In this document: in pieces, positions 48,401-62,100 of the stretch | How positions within the stretch are numbered: position 1 is the stretch's first letter | Layout: every line of letters starts with the position of its first letter | Assembly: GCA_013398275.1 (NCBI GenBank) | Contig: VZSE01002342.1 | Location: 730,976-794,975 of the forward strand | Length of the DNA: 64,000 bases | Origin: Promerops cafer | Taxonomy: Eukaryota > Chordata > Aves > Passeriformes > Nectariniidae | Direction of reading: 5' to 3' | The notes under the pieces: generated by a model | The model's input: the letters and a program-made list of their open reading frames with translations, nothing else | Told to the model about the DNA's origin: nothing | The model's database searches: none | Translations under genes and position numbers: made by a program

Positions 48401-48631
48401 AAGGTGCCGAAGCACTTTGGACCAAAGCACTTCATACTAGGGGCAGCTGAATGTCTGCCTGAAGCAGGAGAATTTCCACTGAACTCCATCCTCTGTTTTG
48501 AATCTACAGTCATTGGAATTTTTGCATAAATGGTTATTTTTTCAGAAAAAAAAGGTCGCATATAAAATTTATTCTTATGCAAACAGCACTATTGAGTGAC
48601 CTAACGGGATAATTAACAGGAGGTTTTGCTG

Positions 48632-48761
48632 TTTGGGGTTTTTTGTTTGTTTGGATTTTGTTGTTGTTTTGATTTTGTTTTGTTTTTGTTTTTTAAGATG
48701 TTTAGATATCCAAGTCAAGCAAAGGCTGAGGCATGACTTTAATGGCAAAAAAAACCCCAAA
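48632..48761. repeat. G/T-rich tract facing an A/C-rich tract, with 13-bp inverted arms
   Basis: TTTGGGGTTTTTT (48632-48644), followed by a long T/G-rich run, is complementary to AAAAAACCCCAAA (48749-48761). The arms are about 100 bases apart. This is low-complexity sequence. Confidence 0.6.
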
Positions 48762-48829
48762 CCCAAACCCCCAAAACCCTGGGAAAGACTAAACTTTTGA
48801 AATTTTAAAAAGCTTGGTATTGACTGGCT

Positions 48830-49385
48830 GAGGAGCAAGCTGCATTTGAGGAGTAATGCCCTCTCACAGCAGAGAGGGGCATCAGCATCCTGGGCTGCAT
48901 TAACAGGAGCATAGCCTAATCCAGGAAAGTGATCATTCCCCCTGTTCAGCACTTGATTGACAAATCTGGGTACTACATTTAGGTTTGTTTCTCCTTTCAG
49001 CTCCCCAGCCAATACAGAAAAAAGTGTTAGTAAGCTGGAACACGTTCAAGGCTGGGCCACCAAACCGGTCATGCGGGGACACTTGCCCTGTGAGAAGAGG
49101 CTGGCAGACAAGAGCCTGTTCAGCCTGGAGGAGAGGGAGTTTCAGAGGAAGCCATCTGCAGACCCACAGTGCCTGTAGGGAGGTCTGCTGAATGGATACA
49201 AGACATCCCATGGGAACAGTGAAAGGACTGGAGCTGGTACACTCTATTCACTGGAGTTTTGAACGCCCAACAGGACCAAGCCCTGAGCTGTCTGCTCTAA
49301 ACTCACAGCTGGCTCTGCCTGAGCAGGAGGCTGGGTTAGAGACCTCCCGTGGGTCCTTCCAACTCGAGTTACCCCATGGTCATAT
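48830..49385 (+). mobile_element. CR1-type LINE, diverged 3' region
   Basis: The sequence follows a CR1 3' portion. It has atcctgggctgcattaacag and gtgatcattccccctgttca, then gtactacatttagg, cacgttcaaggctgggccacc, gttcagcctggaggagaggg, and an end gtgggtccttccaactcgag before a decayed tail. It is more diverged than the copy at 41291-42165 and so older. The left edge is uncertain. Confidence 0.75.
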
Positions 49386-50137
49386 GGTTAACTTGTTTTA
49401 TATTAACATCAGTAACACCTCCAAGTCAATGGCATCTGGATATTTTACCAGATCTTTGCATGATGGATTGAAGTCCTTCAGGTGTAGTATATTTCTTGGG
49501 ATGATGGCAGTGCTGTCTCAGGTGACAAGTGTGAAGCCCAGCTAGCCAGTCCCTAAGAGGAAATCAGTGATTCTACAGTTAAAGAGCCATGAGAATATTC
49601 TTACAGACCCTGTCTCTATAAAATCCCCTTCAGTTGGAGACAAGTAGCTACAGTGAGTGAGTGGAGACAAGTAACTACAGGGAGCAACTAGAGTATAGTC
49701 TTGACAGAAGGGATTGTGTTTTTTCCCTTTGATGTGAAAAGCTCTATTTGATCAAAGAAATTCATACTTCTTAAATGGTTTAAACGTGCAAGAAAAATCA
49801 AGTAAGACCTTGACTTAGAGAAGAAAAAGCTTCAGAAAGGCAGAAGCTGCTGTTAAACTAGCTGCAATGACAGTAATTATGTTGTTTTTCATGAGTTATA
49901 ATACAGTCAAGAAGGACGATAACCTCTATGTAGTGTCAGCTTTTTTAATATGGCTTACCTTGGCTTTCATATCTGACATACCACTTTTACACAGCTATCT
50001 CAAGGTTTCCTATTGCAAGGTTTCCTGAAAAAGGAAAAAGGCAAGAATTCAGATGGCTTGTTTAGGCTGCAATGTTTACAGTCCCAACAGAGACTGATGC
50101 CTTCATGGATGCAGTACTATTATTGTACTAGTAACTA

Positions 50138-50203
50138 GTATTTAATATTTAATATAGTATTAATATTTAATTAATAGTATTTAATAATATTTAATTTAAT
50201 ATT
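50138..50203 (+). repeat. AT-rich low-complexity repeat (TATTTAATA units)
   Basis: Repeats of tatttaat and taatattt follow one another with small offsets, nearly free of G and C. Confidence 0.8.
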
Positions 50204-53200
50204 GTGGACTCCATAAGTGCATCATACACATAGTAACCCCTATTTAAAAAAAACAAAACCAAAACCATCATAAAGTGTTGATGATTCTGACTCTAGGCAT
50301 ATTACCAGTCTGATGAAGGTACTTGGAGACTGCATGAAATCTCTCTGCCCAAATGGTCATGTAGCAAAATGCTTGGCAACAAGACATATAAAAACACCTG
50401 ATGTCCTGGTGGCAACTCACTTAACTTCTGAATTAACCTGGCTTCACTAACTTAGGAAGTAACATAGGACCTTCAGCAGCTTTTGAGAGTGGGACTATTT
50501 TTTTCACATCTTGTGAGACTTGTTTTGACCACAGTTCAATGTCATTAACCTGAAGTATGAACTTCCGTGCTGTCCATGCTGACTTGACTTTTAGCCTCTA
50601 TATTTTTCTTCTTCTTGCTTGTAATGTAAACAAAAGCAGTCCTGGTAGCCTAGCACATCTGCCAGGGCTCTGTCACTTCCTTGCCATTCACACTGTCTTT
50701 CAGGCGGTCATCAGATGTACAATGGATGCTTTCCCAAGTTTTAGAAACTACTTTTTCCTTGATTGTACTAATATCAATACTATGGACATACAAAATCTCA
50801 TCCTCATTCACTACATTTCCTTGCCATAGGCAAGAAATAATTGCTTGCAGAACAATCTCCTGTGTCTAACATGAGGTCTCCTTCATGTGGTTTTCTTCTG
50901 TGTATCCCAAGTTTGTCTTTGTAACTTGTTTTTTATTCATTTGAAGAGTTTGTTTAAAAGAAAACAAAGTGCATGCACACACACACGCTCCCATGCTCCA
51001 GCCAGTTTAACTACCTATTTCAGATGCTTTCTTTAAATTACCTGATGCCTTATCTGTGTTTGGGATATGTCTGTGAACAAATTCTTGGGTTTAAACAGCC
51101 CATTGCTCTTGTTCTAGGCAGGGTAGGTTCTCCTAATTATTATTCAATCTCCTACATATTCTCTATCAAATGCTGCTCTAACTACTCTAACTGGTTTGTC
51201 TTCAGAAATAGCAATTGCATGTGTAGTGACCTTACACATTTTGGACAAGTGACAGGATCTGACAACATGTCCTCGTTGACAGTTCCTGATGCAGTCAGTG
51301 GGCTGAGGTCACTGTTGGAACATTCCTGAGTGTTTCCAGTGCCAGGCTGTCAGACAGCTGCTGTGGTTACCATTGTCTGTGGCAGTGTTCTTTTCACCTG
51401 ATGCTGTTGTGACTTAATAATGTTCACATCACCATGGGAAAGACATATAGCTGTTGAATACTTTTTTTTCCCTCTTCATCTGTCAGGGGATAGGAATCTG
51501 ATTTTTCTGCTCCTCTTTCTGTATCTTTGATTTATTTGTTTTCCACTATCCTGACTTTCTAACTTCACTTACCTGCAGGAAGCTGTTCCCTTCTGCCATC
51601 CTGCTCAAGATGGAAGGGTTAGAAGTAAGGCAGCATGAGACATTCAGATTATGTTCCTTCCTTTCTATCTACTTTCCCAAGGCCTTCATTCAAATGTTCA
51701 CATGAACATCCTGGCTCTTTAGCTGGTCAGACATGCAGAAAAGTGTCAGGCCAATAAACAGAGATGAGTGATATGGGAACATTGAAGGAAAGGACCGGTT
51801 TGTTCTACCTATGGACTTTATTTCACCCCTCTCTCTGCTCTTCCTCTTCACTGCTTGCAGACTACTCAGTGCCAGTGAGGCTGAAATAACAATAAAAAGG
51901 ATACTGTTTATTTCACACCTTGCTTAGAAAAGTAAAGGAGGAGATGGAGGGAATCTGATCTGCTTGGCTTCAGTCCTTAACATTTGCACTACTTCATTAG
52001 CTTTAGCTGTTAGGACTGAAGAGGGATCAGACACCAGACAGCCCCCTCCTCTTAGCTGTGGGGAAGCCATCACACAGACATGTCACAACTCCCTGTGTGG
52101 ATCTGCAGAGATGCCAGCCTTGTGCTCACCTGGCAACACTTGAATTTGAGACTTCTCCCGAGGGTGCCCCAACTCTTCTGAGGAAGAGATCTAGTTCTCA
52201 GTTTACAGTGTAGGGAGCTGTAAAATATGGCACATGTCTGTCCTGATGGGAGCCAGTCCATGTGGTGGTGAGGCTGTTGTTTGTCTCTAGTATATTGTTC
52301 CACTGGTCACAGCACAGGTTTCTCCCTTCAGCTAACCCCAAAGTGAATTAAATCTGTCTCCCATCCTAGCTGCCCTGATCACCAGGACACAGTGAAGTGT
52401 TGCTCAGGGGTCTGTCTGCCTTGGACTGGTTTGCAGGTAGTTTCAGGCAAGAGGCAAATGTCTCCAAGTAAGACAGCTAATGGATGTAGTCACCTCCACA
52501 ATGTGCAGGGATTTTTAGAGAGACTAGATTGTCATTTAGGATGTTGACAAAAGTAACTAAAATCTATCCTGTCCTAATTATTATTTAGATGTCCTGAATC
52601 CTTCCCCATAAGCTTAAATTGGTGGGTACTGCTGTTAGGTTCAACAGCAATTCACCTAGCATTTAATTTTGTCATTTATATTTGAGTTTGATGTAGTTGT
52701 TCAGTTGCTACTGCTTCTTTTAGATTGATGACTTTAATTTACAGGCAGCCTCAACAACTTCACTGCAAAGATGAGGAATTAATACTGTGCTTAAACAGAG
52801 GAAATAGTAAATATTAACCAACTGCTTTCAGACTTGAAGTCCTGATCAAATGTCGTGTATAAGAACTGAGCTGTAGCCAGTCTAATTAACCCTAATTTGA
52901 AACTTTACCAGCTTCATCATTAGCACAGAAAGTGAAATACACATTCTTAAAGCTATTCTTGGCAGTGAAAAATGAGGTCATCCTGCCAGACAGCTACATC
53001 AAATGATAAACTACATAACTCTCCCTCCTCCTAACTCCCTGCTGTGACTAGACCATTAATGATAACCACCTAATTCTACCAAAGGGGATATAGTTGTCAG
53101 CAAATAATCCTGGTCAAGGCCAAAAACCTGAAAAACAAATGTAAATCTAATTTATCTCATTTTCTTTCTGTCTGCCCCACAAACCTCTAACTCCAGGCAA

Positions 53201-53739
53201 AAAAAAAAAAAAGTTTGCCTGAATAGAAAGTAAGTAAGAACATGGGCTTTCTTCCTACCACAATAAATATCTCAAACTTTGATGCTTCTTCTAGTCTATC
53301 ACAATTGTTTTTCCTACCCGTTCTTTTGTAGCAAGGGAGAACTACAAATATTTAGAACTGAAGCCTGTTACCATGAATCTGCAGGTAATAATATATCAGT
53401 AAGAATGAATGAATCCTTTAAGTTTCCAAGTGGTTTTACATTACAGAATTAGTTGGCTTGAAGTTATCAGTCTTCATGGTCTTCCATCTCCCTGCTCAGC
53501 ACAACTGAGAGTCTGGCCCTGTTTATTCTGCTTCTCCCCATTTCCATGCTGTTCTGAGTATGGGAAGGAGCTCTTCAGTATTTCTTTTTTCTGTTTACAG
53601 TTGAATTTGCCTGCATTTGTATTGTGTCAGAGCTGCCAGCATGCTTTGCTCTTGCGATGCGTTCAAAGCACTCGCACCACCCTGGATATTTCAGTGGCAG
53701 CTGCTGACTCCTGCCCTGTCTTACTAGTTGTTATCAGGT

Positions 53740-54130
53740 GGTGGGTCCTTCAGTAAACCTAATAAAAGGTATCAGTCAGTCCCTCAGCTTGCTAGGGTTG
53801 CTTTAGCAGTGGCCCAGGGGGAAGTAAACTATTTGTTTCCAAAGTGGCCTGCTGGTTGGTCCTTGACTGGCGTGCACCAGAGAGAGAGAGAGCCTGAGAG
53901 GAGGATTTAAGAGAAGCTGAGCCTTTTCTGGGTCTGAACTCAGTAAGGATCAGGAGCTCCTGGTCGCAAGTTGTTGCCCAAGAGAGTGAGTGAGTGCCCA
54001 CGAGTGTAAGAATCCATAAACACTTCTGGCCCCATTACGGACCTAAAAGTGATTTTTTCAGGCTCACACGGAGTTATTTCTGACCGTGGTGTGGGTCATT
54101 GTACAGCCCTAAGGTTTCTCTCAGCAACAG
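53740..54130 (+). mobile_element. Possible old LTR fragment
   Basis: The segment has features seen in LTRs, in order: a ttggtcc CCAAT-like reverse box (about 53856), a GA repeat, a TTTAAG box (about 53906), and an ATAAA-type signal (54017). No inverted TG/CA ends and no target duplication were found, and I do not recognise the family. It could equally be an ordinary unique sequence or an exon. Confidence 0.25.
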
Positions 54131-55260
54131 GAATTCAGGTATATATTCGGTCACAAACATCTCTGCTGAGGTCTTAACTGAGACTTACTGATTTTCTTCT
54201 GACAAAGAATACTCTGAAATTTAAAGAATTATCTGAAATTAGAAACCAGAAATACTTCCAACTATAGTGTTTCCCTGTTGTTAGAAAATCTGAATGTCTG
54301 AGGTGGTTTTTAATGATTAAAAGCATTTATATGAATTCTACTAGTCACAATTACTGATTGAATTGATAAAAGAAATGTCTGCTCAGCACTTTGCTAAGTA
54401 AGACACAACCTTCATGCAGCATGGGATTTTTAAATTTTGTTAAATTTCTTATCACTTCTTATCTGTGCCCAGTAGGAGCTTTTGTCTGGGTTGCTGCAGG
54501 AGCCTGTTACAATCTGCAGAACCAAAATATTAAGGCATTGTTTCCAATATAAATTGTAAATTGTGGTAACATTTCTGGATTAACTAGTAGGATACGTGGT
54601 GGCAATCTTCCTTTTTACTGATGTGAACAATCCAGACCTTGGGCTTAGTTATAGGTAATTTGAAGTAAATTAATTGATTATTAAGATGAACCTCTTCAAA
54701 TGAAAGAAGGCTGTGCAACAAAAACAAGCTCAGAGTCTGTACCCTTTTCAAACTGCCACCAGATAACAGTGTTACATCAGATTTTAAATCTATGACTTCA
54801 GTCTTAGTTGCCACTGAGAGGCTGTTCTGCTGCATTGCATTCCTTGCTATGCTGTCAATCATTTTGTAACAGACACCTTGGTTAAGATTCCATTAAAATG
54901 TCCACGGCAGTCCCCTTCAATCACACCTTGGTTTCTTTTAAAAGAATTATCAACCTAAGAATATTTTAAAGAGTAAGCCTGAACAAAACTGATTGCCTTT
55001 AAACTCTGCAGATCTGGAAAAAAACTTTTTTCTGCCCTATGAAAAAAATCACTCATGTTCTGAAGGCTAGGACTCCATGGACTCCAGTCTGAATGTGTCC
55101 CATGTAAGAGGTTTCTTGAGTTTAGAATCTTAATGCTGCATTTCTAGGCCTGAGATGTATAACCTAGATTATATCATTAAATATGCATATTTTGTGTTGC
55201 AGTTTTATCCAGAGATTCAATGTAATCAATATAAGTAATAACTGTTCAAATACTTAACAG

Positions 55261-55386
55261 CTCTACCAATGCTTTTGGTATCAGTCTTCAGAGCAGGCTG
55301 TCTTGAAGATGATTGTCACAGGAAGAAAGAGTAGTGCCTCTGGATGCTGTTTGAAGTTATTGGGAAATCTAGCAGGAGATACCCAG
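55261..55386 (+). other. Exon-like open segment of unknown nature
   Basis: An AG acceptor (tacttaacag) and a perfect consensus donor (CAG followed by gtaagt) frame 126 bases. These are 42 codons open in phase 0, beginning LYQCFWYQSSEQAVL. There is no internal start close to the left end and no similarity I recognise. The pyrimidine tract before the acceptor is weak. It could be an exon of a long non-coding RNA or chance. Confidence 0.25.
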
Positions 55387-58300
55387 GTAAGTTGTAGATG
55401 CAAGTGCTGATCTTGCCCTGTAGAAAGAGAAATTTCAGCCTCCTGAATGGTTTAGCAAGAATATATGTACACACACACTAGTGTTACTTGAAATCATCAA
55501 TTTAAAAACAGGATATTTGCACCAAGTTGGGAAAGAGTGAAGATGCTGTTGGTTTTGTCTTCGTGCAGGAGCATGGATTAGACTAGAATTATTGTCTGTC
55601 ATTCATGGCTTTGTGGTCAATAAAGTATCAAAGGTGGTTCACGAAAGCATTGCAATGAATTGAATGCTTCAGTCATAATCAAGCATTACAGAGATGCAGA
55701 TTTGAGAGCACTCTTAAGATATTTGCATTAATTTCATTTGCAATCTTATTTATAGGAATGAAAACATGACTGTAAAATAGCTCATTAGTCTAAAATATGC
55801 AATGATCTTTCCTGACAAATGTTAAACAATAACGTATGTCGATCAATTTGATTAAATCAGTCATCTATTTGCTTGATCATGCTCTCCCCAATCCAAAATG
55901 TCAGTCAATTCCCTTAAAAAATATATCAATGTCTTAGATGACCCCTAGAATCTTCTTCCATCTTTATTTTATTTCCCACTCTGACACTATTCATTAGCAA
56001 ACAAGTATGAACTAAAACATTAACAACAAGAATTAGTGGAAAGCCAAGATGCTAGAAATTAAAGTTAACCATAAACTTATGAATATTTGTACTAACCTGA
56101 TGATAAAAACATCATTGCTATTATTTTTGCTCTCAGTAGATCATGCATGCTCTTATTTTTCTGAGCACCAGTCTAAAATAACACACTGAAAACCTTCATG
56201 AAGCTCATTTTTAAATGGGTAAAAATCCTGAATCATAAATTGTAGCACAATCTTTAGCAATGTTAAGTGCTGCTTACCTTTCCTTTCTAAATGGGTAGAT
56301 TACTGGCTTTAATTTTTTTATGCCCCCTTCATACTAGACTATCAGCTGATGTCTACTGTGATTTATTGAGACAGGCTTGATATGCCTGGGTAACTATAGA
56401 ATGACATACTCAATTCCCCTGGTCTCTTCCTTCCTTCTTAGAGACATAATTTACAGAAGGTTCCTGTTTCAGCTGAAAAGGCAATGGATATTTTTGAATG
56501 TTTTCCAGAGATTTGCCTAGCTTAAGGTCAATCATAACTGAGTCTAAAAAGACTAACATAAATGCTGTGTAAAAAGCATACTTTTATTAACAGAGCCCTC
56601 CACCCATTAGAGTTCAAACCATGCAATGATGCCTGCAATACCAATTCACAGTGTCAAGGAAAAGTGGTTGGAATAGCACTCAGGCATACATTTATTTATA
56701 ATCCTATCTTTAACAACCACCTGAACTAAAAATAATATAGTCCAGAAAATGACTCGTGGGCATTAGAGGAAATGGATGACTTTTCCAGTGAAAGTAAGCT
56801 GTCCAGTGAGGGCATTTCTACTTTTCTCCAAGCATTTTCCTCCTTTATTTTACCTACAGCGAATTCTCCAATGACAAACTTACTTACAGATGGTTGAAAC
56901 TCTCTAGGGGTAAACCAGCCTGAAGTACTAAAGACAAGCTCTCTGAGAATAGATGGCTAAAAAATATCAGAAGGTCTACAAGGAACACTTTGTCTCAGCT
57001 GACCAGAGCTGTCTAGCTACAGCTCAGCTTTCTGTGCACGTTGTAACAGTGGACATGGTCTCTTGTTACCCTTTTCCTTGGCTTTAGAGCACTGCCAGAA
57101 AAAGACTTAGCAGGCATATCACAGCCATCTGCAACCTTCCCTTCCAGGCTTGCTCCCTCATAGCTTCTCGTATGCTGTGAGGAGTCGTCACTATGCAATT
57201 GTTGCAATTGTTTGTTTTAGTACCCTACACCTGTCTTAGATGCTGCTTCTAGGTACTACATTTTCTCAAACCTAATCCTGCAGTCTTTTTTGCCCTATTT
57301 AACCTCTTTTTGCCCTCAAAAACATGACATCAAGTTGGTTCTTGTCATTCCAAACAGCTTTAATTTGGTACAAGGAAAGACTGATCCACAGCATTTGTAT
57401 CTGGCTCCAGAAACTTCACCAGCTAAAGCTGAGGAACAGTTTTGGACATAAACCATTAAATTTTGAATGATAAAAGTGGAAAAAAATGCTTATTCTTGTA
57501 TGAGAAAGGCAAAGGAAACACAGATTTCTGTTGTCATAACAAATCACCTGGCCTCCTGCCTTTCTCTGCTTTGAGCCACCCCCACCATTAGCTGAGGTTG
57601 AAGGGGTGGGCAGCTTTCTCTGACTCTCCCAGAGACTTACCATCTTGATGAGAGTTGACCTCTGGCAGAAGGAGAACTTACAGTTAAAGGGCTGCAATAT
57701 TTTATATTGGAGTAGCCAAAATGAACTCTCTAGGCAGACGAAAGCCAGTCAATAGCACTAATGCACGTCTGAGTGTGAATAAAAAAACCATCTTCCTTGC
57801 TTTCCTGTCTGCTTTTCTTCATGGTCAGTGTTCATGCCATCCCTCAGATAACGGATCTTAAATATCCTTTGCCATGCTTGAAATAATTTGGGTAGGTGTG
57901 TGTTCCTCTAGGCATAAAAAAAATTCTTGAGGTTCCTGTTTTTTTAAAGTTCTCACCATTTAGAAGTCAGGTTTGAAATTAAACCTCTATAGGACAACCA
58001 GTGACTGTTATCCTGCTGCTGCATGAAGTCAGTTCTCTGGAACAGAGCCAGCCAATATTTTTGGCAATGTTCCTGAAACAGCAAGAGGACTTGCTGACCC
58101 TGACATCTGGTGCACCTTATGAAATCCAAGCAATTAATCGTGATCCGAGGTAGAATCTCTCTAGACTGGCTAAGAAGGTCTGTTTAGCAGAAACCTTGTG
58201 GTATTCATTAAGACCCTTCCAGATAATTTCCAACAGGTAATTCTCCTAGTCTTGCACAGCATTAGGTAATGTGTTATCCAGAGCCCATTCTAACATTCAT

Positions 58301-59086
58301 CTCTGGTTTTTTGGAAGGTATAACTAGTGATTATTTACCAGAGCATATGACTGACTGAAAACAAGACTGAGAATAGAAAACAATCTTTGTGCTATTGTCC
58401 AAGATGCCTTCAAGGTTAAAAGAGTTGTGCAACAATGTGGATCTTAGTAGCACTTTTCTGCTGGGAAATGGGTCTTGCCCTATATTGTGAGTCACACTGG
58501 GTATATGGTCACTGTAACACTGTCACCAGTTCCCTGGGAATGGGCCAGAGACATCTTTTCAGCATAACTATTTCTTAAACTTTGGTGGTAGCAGGTTTTG
58601 TTCGTGCTACAGATGAGCAAAAAGGAGCAAATGCAAATTATATGTCCCTGAGTCTGAATCTGCTTCTGTACATTAATGGAGGAAGGGGAACAAACTGCTC
58701 AGGCAGATGTATAATGCTCCAGCAAACCACTTATTTTCAATGGACATGGCATGTACATACATTTCCTAGAAATAAACAGGAACCCACAGGGGAAATTTAG
58801 CCCCAGTGTAAGCAGATAACAACCCAGGTGAGGTCAAACAGTTTATCTTATTTACACTAAAATTATGTATACTGTATACTGAAAATGGTGTCATATTGGA
58901 AGATACAGTCAAAAATTACAAATTTAGAAATAAATGTATAGTATTATTTAAATCACCTTACATTGGCACTGAGGTAAATTTGTTGTTGTTTTTTTGGCCA
59001 GTGTTTACAGGAATTTCTTAAAAGGCATAATTGATTGAGTTTATACCTGTCCACATAAGACTTTTGACTCCTAACTCCCAGATGGC

Positions 59087-59114
59087 ATTTACACCATTCA
59101 TAGATGGTGTAAAT
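59087..59114. repeat. Perfect 11-bp inverted repeat, 6-base loop
   Basis: ATTTACACCAT, then tcatag, then ATGGTGTAAAT pair perfectly. There is no GC-rich stem plus T-run, so a terminator-like role does not apply here, and the hairpin is shorter than a typical microRNA precursor. Confidence 0.8.
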
Positions 59115-62100
59115 ATGAACTTTTAAATAGTATCTGGCTCCTTAAAAGTCGGATCAGAACTAAGTGGAATTGGTTATTGCACAGTTTGTGCTTCAAATAA
59201 TTGTCACTACCCAAAAATTAAGCAAAACTTGCTCTGGTCAGGTTTGGGGATCTTGCAGTGCAGGTGCTTTGTTAACCCAATTGCTACACTGGGAATCATG
59301 AAATCTCAGACAATGTGTACAAAACCAACTCATCATGCAAAGAAAATTCCCAGTTTGTAATAAAGTATGGATTTTCCAGCATCTGAGGTTAAATTGTTCT
59401 CAGAAGGATACTAAAGAAAAAAAAAGTTCTTGGAAAAAGTGTTTAAATTTCCTGTCCATTTCAAATAGGTGTCATTTCACAGGCCCAAAGTTAATGAAAG
59501 GCATATTTCTTGGCATTGTGGTTTTAGCAGTAAGGTGGGCTTTAAACTTGCCTTCTCTTGCAGAGAGTGAGCTTATATGTTAGGAAAGGGCCATGCATAA
59601 AACCTGAAACATTTAGATCCCATTCAGCCAAATGAGCTAAGGGTACCCAACACTTGAAAGAATATTGCCCTGTACCCTTGGATACATAGCTTAGTACAAA
59701 ACAGTTTTTCATCCATGTTCTCTTTGAAAGGATAAAAATGCTTAATGTTTCTCTCCTATTACCACTTCCAGGCTGTGCTGTTCATTTGTTAATCCATTTA
59801 CAAGTGACTTGGTTGGATATAATACTAGTACAGACACAGAAGACCACAGCAGTAGCCAATAGAGTTTTGAAAATGGGGAGAAGGTAGCTCCTGTTTTCCT
59901 GTTTGTATGTAATGTACTTCAGTCACAGCTTGGGGCATAAATTAATTTCTTGTAACTAAGAACAGGAACAGCCACTCTGACTGGAGAAGGGTCCATGAAG
60001 ATGTTCATACCCAAGTGATAACTGTGATTTCATTGAAAGGAAGTTGAAGTGGAGGAGCTGCAGGTTTGGCAGTTAACACTTTTTTATTTTGAAGAAAAGT
60101 ATTGCAGCTCTGATTTTGAAAATGTCACTTTAACACCACGGACTTCAGTTGAGTCACTCCTGCCTCGTGCTGTTACAAGCAGAATCAGGCCTTGTATGAA
60201 AAATGAAACAGGATGTTCCCTTCAGTATAACTGCAGGACTCATTACATGTTCTGTATTTAAGTGGTGTTGCAGACGTTCACGCAATACAGGCAATACATC
60301 TTTGTCAAGGTGACAGGTCTCTTTTGGAAGGGGGATTTCTTCTCCTTCCCACTATGAAGTACTGTAGTTCTGTATCTAATGTGCACAACACTGTCTGAAT
60401 TCTTACTCTTTTAATTCCCTATGCACCATCTGTACGTTTTGTTGGAGGATGGGATGCTGATGCAAACTCTCCTGTGCTTTGCATCTGCCAAAATGGTGCC
60501 TCTAAATCATCACCTCTTTAGAAAGAAGGTGATTCTTGGTGCTCTGTCCTGTTGCAAGCCTCACATTAGCATTGCTCCTCTGAAAAATCTTTCTAATACT
60601 GTAGTTGGTCTGTCCCACACTCCACAGTTGCATATGGGTGCAAGGTTCTTCCAGATGATAAAAGAATTATGATGCAAACAGAATATTTTTTAGAGGAAAA
60701 AGAACCCTAATATTCGTTTGTCATGTATTTGTGTGTTGAGACAAAGAAAAAATTAAACAATGTGGATTATGTGCAAAACTAGCAACCAGCATCAGAAATG
60801 GCAGAAATTAGGGAGATTATTTAAAAGATAAGACTTTATTTCTACAGCTACATCTTGTAAATATTTGGCATTAACAATTCTGTTGACTACAGGAGGACTG
60901 CTTAAGAGATCCAGAATCTATTTTTAATTCTGCCTAAAACCACCTAGTTTTGACTAATAACTGCTGAGTAATAGAGGAGCAGATTGTTTTGTTTTGTAAA
61001 GGAAGCTTAAAGTGAAGCTGGCAGAAAAGGGCAGGGAGAGAGGAATGGCAGCTAGAAAGGCAGAGGTATATGCCTGCCAAGGTCATCGAGGAGTACAGGA
61101 CAGAGGCACTGTGAGACACAAGTATATGTAAAGCTGGGCTACAGTTTTGCTCAGGGAATTCAAAGTCACCATTTATCTTACTACTTGGCAGTCTTGTGCA
61201 TAATGAAGGCCATCTTTCTGGGAATGTTCAGTCTCACAGTCACTTTTGCCTTTCAATCTTTCTTTATCCACAGTTGGTTTTTTTTTCGAAAGGAAGAAAT
61301 AACTTTTTCTGTTGTTTCTGTTGAAGAGCTATGGATTCAGTCTAATTTTTTTTTAATCCATAGAATTTAAGGCATTTTACAGAACAGGTCGATACAGAGG
61401 CAGAAGACCAAGAAGCTGCTAGTGCTCTGTGTGACCAGAGACAGGAAATGCACAGGAGGAACACAGGTGGCTCACCCTCCTGGCATGTTACAAGCAGATG
61501 AGTGATGTTCAGGGAAGAAAAGTGCTCATGCATGAAGAAGCTAGAGTAAAATACATCTACATTACCATTTTAACCTCAGAGTATGTAAACTGCAGCCCTT
61601 TGGGGAGAAGGAGTGTAAAAGTGTACATGAGGGGAGCACTTCTTGTACTGTAGCCACTGGTGGCTGTCCAGTCCATGCAGCTGGACTGCTAGACCTTCTC
61701 TGAGGTGGTCCCTGATGAACTGGGGATTGTATGGATGTCATATCCTCAGGACCAGCTATTTTGCTTTACAGGTCTGTTTCTGTAGTGCAGCTTTACTTAC
61801 TCATGTATACAAAATCGCAGTGAAGTCACTGGGTTCAAACCATGAGAAATGTGTGGAATACAGAATGCTAAATCTCAAAGATGAAGAACTTCTTTGTGGT
61901 CATTTTCACATTCCTCATACAGTGAATTAATCCAAGAACTTCTAGTGGGCTGCATTTCAATAGTTTGTTTTTTAAAATGTCTGGGCAATTACTGAGCTTT
62001 AGGAACCCAAGGAATAATTACTATACTATTTTAAGGTGATTGGTTACCACCTTAAGATGTGCTTCCAGGAGAAAGGAAAATACACTCAGCTTCTTTGCAA

